Assembly: GCF_003865095.1 (NCBI RefSeq)
Contig: NZ_BHYK01000034.1
Span: 1-43,821 of the forward strand
Direction of reading: 5' to 3'
Source of the DNA: Clostridium tagluense
GTDB lineage: Bacteria > Bacillota > Clostridia > Clostridiales > Clostridiaceae
Length of the DNA: 43,821 nt
Shown: positions 8,021 through 16,996 of the stretch, piece after piece
Layout of the letters: each line of letters opens with the position of its first letter
How positions within the stretch are numbered: the first letter of the stretch is position 1
Notes under the pieces: generated by a model
Seen by the model: only the letters and a program-made list of their open reading frames with translations
Database searches by the model: none
Told to the model about the DNA's origin: nothing
Translations under genes and position numbers: made by a program

Positions 8021-9118
8021 TTATTTTCCACCTTTGTCTTTTATAAATATCAATATAGCAATAATAGATATGTATGCAATATTAAACATTGTTACCTTCG
8101 GAATAATATATCCAAGAAAAACTCTTCTGTGTACTTCACCTCCAACTTTTAAACATAAGTAAATTACAATAGGAACTGTAAACCAATAACTCTTCTTTTT
8201 ATCTTTTACTTTTAATATATAACTTAAAATATATGTAACTGAATACTGATAATTCGCTAAGGTCCTAAATATAGCCATGCTCCATAAAAACAAAAATACA
8301 AAACGAAAGCTATTTAGTACCGGTAAATTTACTCCTTCTGTTACTAGTAAAACCGGCCATAATGCTTTAGAAGTAACCTTATATCCTAAAGAATAGATAC
8401 ATATAGAAGTTATCCAAGTATAAATCACCATAATTAAAAAAGTAGATTTAAACACTACTGATTTAATTTTATCTTTATTTCTCATAAAAGGATAAATTAA
8501 AAACATTCCCTCTATTCCACCATAAGCATAAGCGGATTCAAGGCTTGCCTTTAAAATATTCTTATACCCGCTTCCAAAAACAGGACTAAAATTTAGATGA
8601 TTACCACGTTGTAAGGCTATTGATAATGTTAACACCGACATCACCATAGCATAAAGAGCAATTATATTTATTCTTGCCAACACTTTTACCCCTTTAAGAT
8701 CTAAATAAGTAGCTAATAATATAGCCGGAATAAAAATCTTTATTGGTGTTAAAAAAATTGTTGCATAAGTCCTATAAACATTACTCATTCCAGAGGCAAT
8801 CGCTATCAAATATATACCAAACTGAGCCATAAATAAAATGTTGCATATGTTCCCAAGAATTACCCCTAAATATTTTTTACTTAAAACCAATATATCCTCA
8901 TTGGGATGTTTTTTTACATAATAGATAGCTAACAAAGCCAAAAATAGCGGATATAATCCACCAAGAATCACTGAAATCCATCCATCCTGTTTAGCATCCT
9001 GTACTACTCCATTGGGTAATGATAAAAGACCTATGCTGGTTACGAACCCCACTACCATTGCTATGCATTCGACCTCTTCTAACAAGTTATTTTTTACTTT
9101 CTCCATTTTTTTCTCCAT
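8021..9118 (-). CDS. Germinant receptor B subunit (third copy, GerAB/GerKB family)
   Basis: A 365-residue permease-like membrane protein with about ten helices, of the endospore germination permease family (APC-like fold). The family motif QDGWISVILGG near residue 45 and FSPVFGSGYKNILK near 185 are present. B subunits bind germinants in the spore inner membrane, with A and C subunits. It is the last gene of the operon, eight bases after the third C gene. An ATG twelve bases downstream (9106) has GGAG at better spacing and may be the true start. One of three B paralogues here. Confidence 0.9.
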   Translation of the reverse strand: MEKKMEKVKNNLLEEVECIAMVVGFVTSIGLLSLPNGVVQDAKQDGWISVILGGLYPLFLALLAIYYVKKHPNEDILVLSKKYLGVILGNICNILFMAQFGIYLIAIASGMSNVYRTYATIFLTPIKIFIPAILLATYLDLKGVKVLARINIIALYAMVMSVLTLSIALQRGNHLNFSPVFGSGYKNILKASLESAYAYGGIEGMFLIYPFMRNKDKIKSVVFKSTFLIMVIYTWITSICIYSLGYKVTSKALWPVLLVTEGVNLPVLNSFRFVFLFLWSMAIFRTLANYQYSVTYILSYILKVKDKKKSYWFTVPIVIYLCLKVGGEVHRRVFLGYIIPKVTMFNIAYISIIAILIFIKDKGGK

Positions 9119-9125
9119 CTGTACT

Positions 9126-10271
9126 TTAGTACTGCCCTATTCCCATCTTATCTATTTCCACTTTTACATTTACTTTAATATCTGCATTACTCACCTCTTT
9201 GTTCCAATCAACCCCGGTTTCCCTGCCATATTTGGCTGCAGCAACCATTCCTAAGTTTAAGCAATCTATTTTATAAACATTCTTCATTTTATTAAGAAAA
9301 CCATAACACATATTCTCTATTTTTTTTTCCATGAGTTCTTCAAATTCACTTTCATTTTCTTTTTTCATATCTTTGTATAACGTATTATTTATGATGTCTC
9401 CCTTAAAATCTAACTCAATAATGAATTCATATTTTCCTTCTGTCTTATTACATTTCACCTTCCTTTTAACCATTGCATCATAATTAATGTACTTATCTGG
9501 TCCTTCCTGCAAACTTAAAATCCCTTTTCCTTTTTTTTCTCTAAGCATATTCATAATTTTACTTTCCTCCATAGGTATTACATAAACCATTTTATCTCCT
9601 TTAAATAAAGCCATACCTGTAATACAAATCTTTTCATCTTTTATTTCTAGGTAAGGAAGCACTAAATTTTCTCCTTCCGACTCCAATGCTACATATATAT
9701 TCCACAGACTATAGTTTATAGATAAAAAATTATAGTCTGTGGAATTTCGAATAATTCCTCCCATGTAATCTGCAGAACTAGGATACCCTTCAACCTTAAA
9801 CCTCAATATATCTTCTGCCTTCCCTTTGCATACTGAAAAAAAGTCACTATCATTAGTTTTTGCATTGGCAAACAGTATATTTATTATATCCTTAATGCCA
9901 TAGTTTGCCGCCTCTTCGCTTATTATAGCTATTTCTTCAGTTCCGATTATTATAGGTTTGCTAGAATTTAGTTGTCTTTGTTCCCTTGTTTCACCAATAC
10001 TGCTCGCCTTTGCCTTTATATTGCTACTGCCTTGTTCTGTAATTTCTTCCTTTTTATCAGTGCTCTTTGCACCTTTTTTTTCCCTCTTGCTAAAATCATA
10101 TATACTAAAAGGAATGCTATATTGAACATTACCATTTAACTCCTTTACAATATCATACCCAAATCCAGCAGCTATGTTTAGCTGCTCCATAGGAACTACA
10201 TTTAATTTTTCTGCATAAACGGGAAATATAAGTGCCACTAAAAACATAATTATTATTTTTTTCTTTTTCAA
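9126..10271 (-). CDS. Germinant receptor C subunit (third copy, Ger(x)C family)
   Basis: 381 residues with the Ger(x)C fold; the C-terminal motif AAAKYGRETGVDWNKEV is diagnostic. It starts with TTG after an AAGGTGAT-type RBS. C subunits are normally lipoproteins outside the spore inner membrane. Here the N-terminal hydrophobic helix (IIIMFLVALIFPVYAEK) has no cysteine, so no lipobox; it could be a cleaved secretory signal or a membrane anchor. A polar linker (about residues 65-95, SSNIKAKASSIGETREQRQ) is longer than in the other two copies. It follows C copy 2, giving two consecutive C genes. Confidence 0.88.
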   Translation of the reverse strand: MKKKKIIIMFLVALIFPVYAEKLNVVPMEQLNIAAGFGYDIVKELNGNVQYSIPFSIYDFSKREKKGAKSTDKKEEITEQGSSNIKAKASSIGETREQRQLNSSKPIIIGTEEIAIISEEAANYGIKDIINILFANAKTNDSDFFSVCKGKAEDILRFKVEGYPSSADYMGGIIRNSTDYNFLSINYSLWNIYVALESEGENLVLPYLEIKDEKICITGMALFKGDKMVYVIPMEESKIMNMLREKKGKGILSLQEGPDKYINYDAMVKRKVKCNKTEGKYEFIIELDFKGDIINNTLYKDMKKENESEFEELMEKKIENMCYGFLNKMKNVYKIDCLNLGMVAAAKYGRETGVDWNKEVSNADIKVNVKVEIDKMGIGQY

Positions 10272-10309
10272 AAGGTATCACCTTCTATTTCTTCATACTT
10301 ATCTTATAT

Positions 10310-11431
10310 TTAGTACTCTCCTCTTCCTACTTTATCCACATGAACCTTTGCATTTACCACAATGTCAGAGTTAGAAACAATATCATCCCAATCTACCCCT
10401 GTGTCTCTTCCATATTTCGCTGCAGCCACCCATCCTAGTTGCAGGCAATCCACTTTATATTCATTTTTCATCTTATATAAAAAAGTAGCACACATTTCTT
10501 TAACTTTTTTTGACATGTCTTCTTCAAACTTTTTAATTACCTTAGTATCTCCTGCCATATTTTTATATAGTGTATTGTTAATAATTTCTCCTTCTAAATT
10601 TAAGTCAATAATAAATTTATATTTATCACCTATTTTCATACATTTAATTTTTCTTTTAGATTGAGCCTCATAATTTACATATTTTCCTGATTGGTCTTGT
10701 ATAGTTAATATGCCTTTCACCTTATTTTCCCGTAGCATATTCATTATTTTTGTATCATTCATATCCAAAATAGTAGCAAGCTTATCCTTTTTAAAAACTC
10801 CCATTCCTGTTATTTTAATTCCATCTTCCATTATTTCAATATATGGGCTAACTATATTTTTTCCTTCTGCATCCATTGATAATATTGCATTTTTAAAAAA
10901 ATAGTTTTCCTTGAAAAAATTGTAGTTTGATGAATTTTTAATCATATCGCTTATATAGTCTGCTGAATTATCATATCCGGGGATGGTGTATTTAAAATAT
11001 TCTTCATTCCTACCTTTGCATACCACTAAAAATGAATTGTCATTAACCACAGGGTTTTTAAAATTAACGTCCATTAAAGCTCTTATTCCATATTCAGCAT
11101 ACCCCTCCTCTACTAAATAAATTTTTGAAAGCCCTAAAAAAAACTTTTTCCCTATTTTTTTTTGTCTATCTTCTCTTGTTTTGCCAATAGTAGTGCCTAC
11201 ACCATTACCTAATATACTTTCCACACTCTCATCTTGTTTATATTCATTAGCAGTGGTAGAAACCCTATATATTATATCCCCTTCACTATTTTTATCTATA
11301 CCCATTCCCACCCCCACAGATATACCCAAATCCTCCACACTTAGTGAGCCCATTTTTTTACCAGTAAAAAATACAAGAAAGAAAGTGCTACATAAAAAAA
11401 CAATAAATATTGTATTCATATATTTTTTCAT
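10310..11431 (-). CDS. Germinant receptor C subunit (second copy, Ger(x)C family)
   Basis: 373 residues from the ATG at 11431, which has AAAGGAGG six bases upstream and overlaps the stop of the preceding B gene as ATGA, indicating translational coupling. The Ger(x)C C-terminal motif AAAKYGRDTGVDWDDIV is present. The N-terminal helix contains a Cys (VFLCSTFF), but in the middle of the hydrophobic stretch with no small-residue lipobox before it, so lipidation is doubtful. The mature domain starts near LGISVGVGMGID, matching the other copies. Confidence 0.9.
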   Translation of the reverse strand: MKKYMNTIFIVFLCSTFFLVFFTGKKMGSLSVEDLGISVGVGMGIDKNSEGDIIYRVSTTANEYKQDESVESILGNGVGTTIGKTREDRQKKIGKKFFLGLSKIYLVEEGYAEYGIRALMDVNFKNPVVNDNSFLVVCKGRNEEYFKYTIPGYDNSADYISDMIKNSSNYNFFKENYFFKNAILSMDAEGKNIVSPYIEIMEDGIKITGMGVFKKDKLATILDMNDTKIMNMLRENKVKGILTIQDQSGKYVNYEAQSKRKIKCMKIGDKYKFIIDLNLEGEIINNTLYKNMAGDTKVIKKFEEDMSKKVKEMCATFLYKMKNEYKVDCLQLGWVAAAKYGRDTGVDWDDIVSNSDIVVNAKVHVDKVGRGEY

Positions 11432-12516
11432 TTTGCACCTCCTTTTTTTATCCATATTAAAATTGTGATGAGGGTTATATATATTAAATTATATATAGTA
11501 CTGATAGGAGATGTATATTTTGTAATTTCGTTCAATGATACCTTATCTCCATAATAGGTCTTTGCAATGATAATAACAGAAACAGCAATAACTACATATA
11601 TTATCCTTTTGCTTTTTATTTTTTTAATATCATTTAAAATAAACACACACACATAATTAAAAATAGCTGCAGATTTAATAGCTATAATTATCCAGAAAAA
11701 TATAAAAATATATGTGAAATTATTTATTATCTCAATCTTTACTCCTACTGTCACTGTAAGAAAACTCCATATTGTCTTAGGAATAATATCTTTCCCCATA
11801 TAATAGATTGTTATAAAGGTAATCCAGGTATATATAATAGCAGTAATTCCTACTGCCTTTAAAGTTGCTGCCTTTATCTTGCTACTATCATTTATAAAGG
11901 GATAAATTAAAAATATAAGTTCCATTAATGAATAATCATAAACACAATCCAGACTTCCTTTTAAAATGTTTACAATACCGCTACCAAATACAGGACTTAT
12001 ATTTAAATAGCTTCCTTGTTTTAAAATAGAAATAGTAGGTATTATAATTCCCAGCGCCATACAAAAGGTTATGGAACCTATCCTTCCCAGCACTTTAATT
12101 CCTTTACTAGCCGCATATGCTCCTATAAAAAACAAAATTACATAAATTTTTAGTGGAGTTAAATTAGGCATTACCTCCGTTCTTGTAATAATCCCAATTG
12201 TTGAAATCAAGGGTGGAAAATAACTAAAAAAGCTTAGTAAAAAAAGAAAATTTAATATGGTTCCAAAGGTCTTACCTATGTATCTTTTGCTCAGCAATAA
12301 AATATTTTCCTTAGGAAATTTACCGCTAACATATATAGCTAAAAGTGCTACATATAGTGGATATATAGCCCCTATTATTACAGAAATCCACCCATCTTGT
12401 TTTGCAGTCTCCACTACATTATTAGGTAAACTTGCCGCCGTTACATCAAGCATAATTCCTATTAATAAAAATGTAACTTCATTTGGAGTTAGTAGATTTT
12501 TCTTTTCTATCTGCAT
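11428..12516 (-). CDS. Germinant receptor B subunit (second copy)
   Basis: A 362-residue, ~10-helix endospore germination permease. Family motifs AKQDGWISVIIGAIYPL (around residue 38) and ISPVFGSGIVNILKG are clear, and the overall layout parallels the other two B subunits in this operon. It begins two bases after the first C gene and overlaps the next C gene by four bases. It is likely to form its own B-C pair with the downstream C copy. Confidence 0.9.
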   Translation of the reverse strand: MQIEKKNLLTPNEVTFLLIGIMLDVTAASLPNNVVETAKQDGWISVIIGAIYPLYVALLAIYVSGKFPKENILLLSKRYIGKTFGTILNFLFLLSFFSYFPPLISTIGIITRTEVMPNLTPLKIYVILFFIGAYAASKGIKVLGRIGSITFCMALGIIIPTISILKQGSYLNISPVFGSGIVNILKGSLDCVYDYSLMELIFLIYPFINDSSKIKAATLKAVGITAIIYTWITFITIYYMGKDIIPKTIWSFLTVTVGVKIEIINNFTYIFIFFWIIIAIKSAAIFNYVCVFILNDIKKIKSKRIIYVVIAVSVIIIAKTYYGDKVSLNEITKYTSPISTIYNLIYITLITILIWIKKGGAK

Positions 12517-12518
12517 CC

Positions 12519-13631
12519 TTAATAATCTCCTCTACCCTGTAAATCCACCTTAACCTTTACATTTACTTTAATATCTGCATTGGAAACCACTTCATTCCAA
12601 TCAATACCTTTTTGCCTTCCATACTTGGCGGCAGCTTCTTTTCCAAGTTCAATACAATCAATCTTATAATCATTTTGCATTCTCTTTATAAAATCATAAC
12701 ATTGACTCTCTATACTTTTTGCCATGTCTTTTTCAAATTCTTTTTGTATGTTTATATTTTTTATCATATCAACATACATTTCGTTATTAGAAACTGTACC
12801 TGTGAAAGATAAATCAATAATGAAACTATATTTATCCCCTTGCCTATAACATTTCACTTTTCTTTTACTGGTTTTTGCATCAAAATCAATGTATTGTTTA
12901 GGACTCTTTTGCAGTGAAATTATCCCTTTAACTGCATCATTTTTCAACAAATTAAGGATTCTACCGTTTTTTACATCTGCAAGTTCTACCATTTTATCCT
13001 CATTAAAAACTGCTGCGCCAGTAATTTCTATTCCATCTTCTGTTATATTTATATATGGAAGCACCAGACTTCTACCCTCAGCTCCAATCCTCACATATGC
13101 ATCTATTAACTTATAATTGTTAGAAAAAAAACTGTAATCACCATAAGTTTCTATGAGCCCACTTATATACTCTGAAGCATTCATATACCCCCTTTTCTGA
13201 TATTTCAAGTAATCCTCTGCTTTTCCTTTACATACTGCCATGTAAGCCGTATCGTTTGCTTCTGAATTTCTAACTCTCTCCTCCATCATTGTTTTTAAAC
13301 CATACCTTGCATAATCCTCGCTAATCAAAATTACCCGTTCATGTCCTTGTATAAACTTTTTATCCATCTTTTCTTGCCTTTGTTGAATTATTTCTCCCAA
13401 ATTTAGACCTTCATCTTTAAATAACAAATTCACTTGGCTACCACTTGGTTTATACACATTTGTACTAATTGGCATACTATATTCAATAATACCTTCACCT
13501 TTTCTCTCTATATCATAGCCAACGCCATTAATAATTGCTACCTCTTCAATAGGAACCCTACCCTGCCCAAGCATAATAAATACATAAGTAAGGACACCAA
13601 TGATTATGATTGCGTATTTTTTCTTGTTCAA
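12519..13631 (-). CDS. Germinant receptor C subunit (first copy)
   Basis: 370 residues of the Ger(x)C family, with the C-terminal motif AAAKYGRQKGIDWNEVV. Translation appears to start at TTG (13629-13631), overlapping the stop of the preceding B gene as TTGA, with AAGGTGG about seven bases upstream. The N-terminal hydrophobic helix (YAIIIIGVLTYVFIMLG) has no cysteine, so the usual lipobox is absent. The mature part begins with the conserved IINGVGYDIE segment. Confidence 0.9.
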   Translation of the reverse strand: MNKKKYAIIIIGVLTYVFIMLGQGRVPIEEVAIINGVGYDIERKGEGIIEYSMPISTNVYKPSGSQVNLLFKDEGLNLGEIIQQRQEKMDKKFIQGHERVILISEDYARYGLKTMMEERVRNSEANDTAYMAVCKGKAEDYLKYQKRGYMNASEYISGLIETYGDYSFFSNNYKLIDAYVRIGAEGRSLVLPYINITEDGIEITGAAVFNEDKMVELADVKNGRILNLLKNDAVKGIISLQKSPKQYIDFDAKTSKRKVKCYRQGDKYSFIIDLSFTGTVSNNEMYVDMIKNINIQKEFEKDMAKSIESQCYDFIKRMQNDYKIDCIELGKEAAAKYGRQKGIDWNEVVSNADIKVNVKVKVDLQGRGDY

Positions 13632-14731
13632 GCTTTACCACCTTCCTTGAAAAATATAAATACAGCAATCGCCGTCATATATAATAAATTAAATATTATA
13701 TAGCAAGGCATGATATTTTCACTAATGTTTTGTCTACCTATTTCATTGCCATATATAACTGCCAAATATACAAGAAGTGGATAAATTAAAAAGTAAATTT
13801 TTTTCATCTCCATTTTTTTTCGAAAATCTTTTAAAATATATATACTTGCGTATCCGTTAATGCTCATACTGCTAAATGCAATTAAACTCCAAAAAGTCAT
13901 AAAAATATATTTATAATTATTGATTACTGATACTGTTACACTACCCATCACCAATAAAAGTGACCAATAGTTTTTGGACACAATATCCGGTCCTAAATAA
14001 TAAGTGGTTATAAATACACTCCATACATAAAGAACTATACCTATAGCTACACTTATAAGTGAAGAGACCAACATCTTATTTTTCTCTTTAAGAAAAGGAT
14101 AAATAATTAAAATTATTTCTGCTCCTCCATAACTAAAAGCTGATTTCACAGTTCCCTTTATTATTGAACTAATACCAGAACCAAATATAGGGGAAATATT
14201 TATCATGTTCGCATCTCGCAGTGCTACTACAGTTGACAAAAGTAGAATTATTGTAAAATAAAAAGAAATTTCACTAATTCTCCCTATCACCTTTACCCCT
14301 CTAGAAGCCACATAAATAACGCATATAAAAAGGATAGCTATTATTTTAAAAGGAGTTAAAAATCCCATTATATAATTTCGCATTAAATTAGTATAATAAC
14401 TAGCTACCATTGATGCAATAAAAATGAAATAAGTTGCAAAAATCAAATTAAAAATACTTCCAAGGATTTTACCAAAAAACTTTTTGCTTAAGATTAATAT
14501 ACTATCACTCGGAAATTTTTTGCTTATATAGTTAGCTACGATGACAATATACAATGGATATATTCCTCCTATTAAAGTAGAAATCCATCCATCTTGATGA
14601 GCAACTTTTACCACAGCATTTGGAAGTGATAAAACACCAACTCCAACAATACTCCCGAATATAATAAGGGCAAACTGACTTACTGATAAGTAATTTTGTT
14701 TTTTACTCGCGCCTTCTTGCATTTTATCCAC
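13628..14731 (-). CDS. Germinant receptor B subunit (first copy)
   Basis: A 367-residue, ~10-helix permease-like B subunit with HQDGWISTLIGGIYPL and ISPIFGSGISSIIKG. It directly follows the A gene, the standard A-B order. Two starts are possible: a GTG overlapping the A-gene stop (TAGTG, at 14731) or the ATG at 14722, which sits at better distance from the AGGTAGTGG sequence. Translational coupling to the A gene is likely in either case. Confidence 0.9.
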   Translation of the reverse strand: MDKMQEGASKKQNYLSVSQFALIIFGSIVGVGVLSLPNAVVKVAHQDGWISTLIGGIYPLYIVIVANYISKKFPSDSILILSKKFFGKILGSIFNLIFATYFIFIASMVASYYTNLMRNYIMGFLTPFKIIAILFICVIYVASRGVKVIGRISEISFYFTIILLLSTVVALRDANMINISPIFGSGISSIIKGTVKSAFSYGGAEIILIIYPFLKEKNKMLVSSLISVAIGIVLYVWSVFITTYYLGPDIVSKNYWSLLLVMGSVTVSVINNYKYIFMTFWSLIAFSSMSINGYASIYILKDFRKKMEMKKIYFLIYPLLVYLAVIYGNEIGRQNISENIMPCYIIFNLLYMTAIAVFIFFKEGGKA

Positions 14732-16212
14732 TACCTTTTTTTCTTAAACTTATTCCTAAAATCCTTCTGCCTTATTGGATCTCCATGTGGAATCGCCTCT
14801 GGCCGTTTGTTCATCTTCCACAAGGGTGCTCTAATAAAGGTGTCCTTCATATCACTTTTATGAAACTCAAAATATGGTACACCTAGACTATCTAAAGAGG
14901 AAAGATGAGCTAAAATTAAAAACCATCCTACAGCTATTCCAAATATACCCATAATATTTGCTAATATAAGCATGGGAAACCTTAACAATCGAATAGAAAT
15001 AGACATATCATAATTAGGAATTAAGAAGGTAGTTATTACCGTAATTCCCACTATAAGCAAGGTAGTAGGGCTCACCATTTTTGATCTAATTGCGGTATCA
15101 CCTATAATAATACCACCTACCAAACTTAAGGTTTGAGCTATTTTGGTAGGTAACCTTAAGCCGCCCTCTCTTAAAAACTCCACAACTAGTTCCATAGCCA
15201 TAATCTCTAAAAATGGAGTTAAAGCAATTCCTACCCTTGATTGAACAATGGGGGTTACAAATTTTATAGGTATAAGCTCTACATTAAACTTTATTAATGT
15301 TAAATAAATAGAAGGCAGGGTAACAACAATAATTGCCGCCAAAATCCTAAGAAGTCTTGCAAAAGAGGCTACCATAACTCTTTGAGTATAATCCTCCGTG
15401 GCTTGAAAAAATTGCATAAATGTTGCTGGATATAATAGCACCATGGGTGTTCCTTCTATAAGAAGAATTATTCGCCCTTCTAACATATTTCCAATAGCTC
15501 TATCTGGTCTTTCTGTACCATAGGCTTGTGGAAAAATCGTATATGCATAGTCTTCAATATATTGCTCAAGCTTTCCAGCTGAAAGTACAGCATCTACATC
15601 AACGGCTTCTATCCTCTTTTTTAATTCTCCCAATACCTGTTTATCTACTATATCGTCTATATAAACCATTGCCACGTCACTCTGAAGTCTTTTTCCTAAA
15701 TTAAACAACTCAATGTTAAGATTCTTATCCTTGACTTTTCTTCGAATAAGGCTAATATTTACTTCTAAATTTTCTACAAAGCCATCTCTTGGTCCTTTTG
15801 CCGCTGTCTCATTCATAGGCTCCATAATAGCCCTCTGTTGTCCCCCTGTAGTGTCAGCTATTATCACTTCTAAGGCGCCATTTATCACCACTGCAGTTTT
15901 TCCTCTTTTAAGATGATCAACAACTACATTTAAATCGAGTTCTACCAATGTGTTGCTCATGGAAATATATCTTTTACATAGATAATCTCCTATATTTGCC
16001 CTTCCATTTAAATTTTCTCCTATATGAATCATCAGAGGATTTAATATGTCTCTATCAATAATATCCTTGTTTGTAATTCCATTAACATAGATAATAGCAG
16101 CTTCCAAAGGTTCATCCATACCAATATAAAAATGCTTTACCACCATAGGACTTTGCTTGCCAAGCCCCTCTCTAATTAAATCAATATTTCCATTTAGATT
16201 TCCATCTTCCAT
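14731..16212 (-). CDS. gerKA: Germinant receptor A subunit (GerA/SpoVAF family)
   Basis: 493 residues. A large N-terminal cytoplasmic domain (about 1-240) contains KRYISMSNTLVELDLN and FVENLEVNISLIRRKVKDKN. The membrane domain (about 280-440) includes RIILLIEGTPMVLLYPATFM, VGIALTPFLEIMAMELVVEF and LRLPTKIAQTLSLVGGIIIG, all hallmarks of the GerA family. It is the only A subunit in the window and presumably serves all three B-C sets. I chose the ATG at 16212, eight bases after AGGGGATGG; the ATG at 16224 has no room for an RBS. The symbol gerKA is by family likeness only. Confidence 0.92.
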   Translation of the reverse strand: MEDGNLNGNIDLIREGLGKQSPMVVKHFYIGMDEPLEAAIIYVNGITNKDIIDRDILNPLMIHIGENLNGRANIGDYLCKRYISMSNTLVELDLNVVVDHLKRGKTAVVINGALEVIIADTTGGQQRAIMEPMNETAAKGPRDGFVENLEVNISLIRRKVKDKNLNIELFNLGKRLQSDVAMVYIDDIVDKQVLGELKKRIEAVDVDAVLSAGKLEQYIEDYAYTIFPQAYGTERPDRAIGNMLEGRIILLIEGTPMVLLYPATFMQFFQATEDYTQRVMVASFARLLRILAAIIVVTLPSIYLTLIKFNVELIPIKFVTPIVQSRVGIALTPFLEIMAMELVVEFLREGGLRLPTKIAQTLSLVGGIIIGDTAIRSKMVSPTTLLIVGITVITTFLIPNYDMSISIRLLRFPMLILANIMGIFGIAVGWFLILAHLSSLDSLGVPYFEFHKSDMKDTFIRAPLWKMNKRPEAIPHGDPIRQKDFRNKFKKKR

Positions 16213-16250
16213 TGCAATTACCATCCCCTTTTCTCATAGATACGTATAAT

Positions 16251-16275
16251 TGGAATTATTAATAATTTGATTCCA
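16251..16275. promoter_or_regulatory. Inverted repeat upstream of the ger operon
   Basis: TGGAAT (16251-16256) and ATTCCA (16270-16275) form a symmetric site with a 13-base AT-rich centre, 40-60 bases before the first ger start. It could be an operator. The gap 16225-16550 holds no gene. No convincing sigma-G promoter (GNATR and CATNNTA at 17-18 bases) was found in it. Confidence 0.35.
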
Positions 16276-16504
16276 CTTTTATTTTTATATTACATAGTTT
16301 CTCTTGTTTTATCTAAAATATCCACTTTTATTTTTCCTAGGTTAATTTTAACTACTTACTAACTCCAATAATAGATTTTATCTCTTAAAAGTAATATAAG
16401 ATCACTAGATACTTCCTGCGTAATAGTATTATATCCTGTGCTCTTATATATAAATTTCGAATAATCGCATTAATATTATATTAAATGTTTTAAAAAAAAC
16501 AAAA

Positions 16505-16532
16505 ACCCTATAAGATTAAATTCTTATAGGGT
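16505..16532 (-). terminator. Terminator after the small zinc-ribbon gene
   Basis: ACCCTATAAGA pairs perfectly with TCTTATAGGGT, and the minus strand continues into a run of T (plus-strand A-rich 16493-16505). It closes the minus-strand zinc-ribbon transcript just before the ger operon promoter region. Confidence 0.8.
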
Positions 16533-16550
16533 GTAAATTACTTATTTAAA

Positions 16551-16718
16551 CTATTTTCTAAAAGATGGTTTGTTATTTTGTTGTTTTCTTGCTTTTCTAC
16601 ACTCAACACATCTTTGTGGTTCATTTTCAAATCCTTTTTCTTTGTAGAAAGCTTGTTCGCCCTCAGTGAATAAGAATTCTTTTCCACAGTCTTTACAAAC
16701 TAAATTTTTGTCTGCCAT
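16551..16718 (-). CDS. Small zinc-ribbon protein, 55 residues
   Basis: A short gene with four cysteines in two CxxC pairs: VCKDCGKEFLF near the N-terminus and RCVECRKARK near residue 37. Between them is the conserved FTEGEQAFYKEKGFENEP, the pattern of the 'probable zinc-ribbon' (zf-trcl) family of small bacterial proteins. The C-terminus is basic. It probably binds one Zn and may contact nucleic acid or ribosomes; no function is established. AAAAGGGGG lies upstream of the ATG, and a strong terminator follows. Confidence 0.85.
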   Translation of the reverse strand: MADKNLVCKDCGKEFLFTEGEQAFYKEKGFENEPQRCVECRKARKQQNNKPSFRK

Positions 16719-16996
16719 TTTAAATATTCCCCCTTTTATTTGAAAATTAAGATCTAAATTTGATTAACAATAATTTCCTAAGCAAAAGAGGATATGTTGT
16801 TTATCAGATTAGATTCTTCTATAATAATAATTTTTCATTACTATTATATGCTTATATTAACATATTTAATAAATACTTACAATACATTTTTAAATATATT
16901 TATATATTATATCTAATTTTTTTAATCAAATACTGCCACTTAAAAACCAGGTTTCTCTGTTTGTTTCGAATTGAAATGTGATAATATACTGTAATT

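Noticed and set aside
16225-16400. A sigma-G promoter for the ger operon
   Set aside because: Expected on biological grounds, but no sequence pair with the right -35, -10 and spacing was convincing.
16780-16830. Third copy of the palindromic repeat
   Set aside because: Only a short AAAGAGGATATG-like resemblance; the arm does not align over its length.
16760-16981. 73-codon plus-strand ORF rich in Tyr, Phe, Ile and Asn
   Set aside because: The region is extremely AT-rich and the composition is that of random translation. There is no RBS and no family resemblance.
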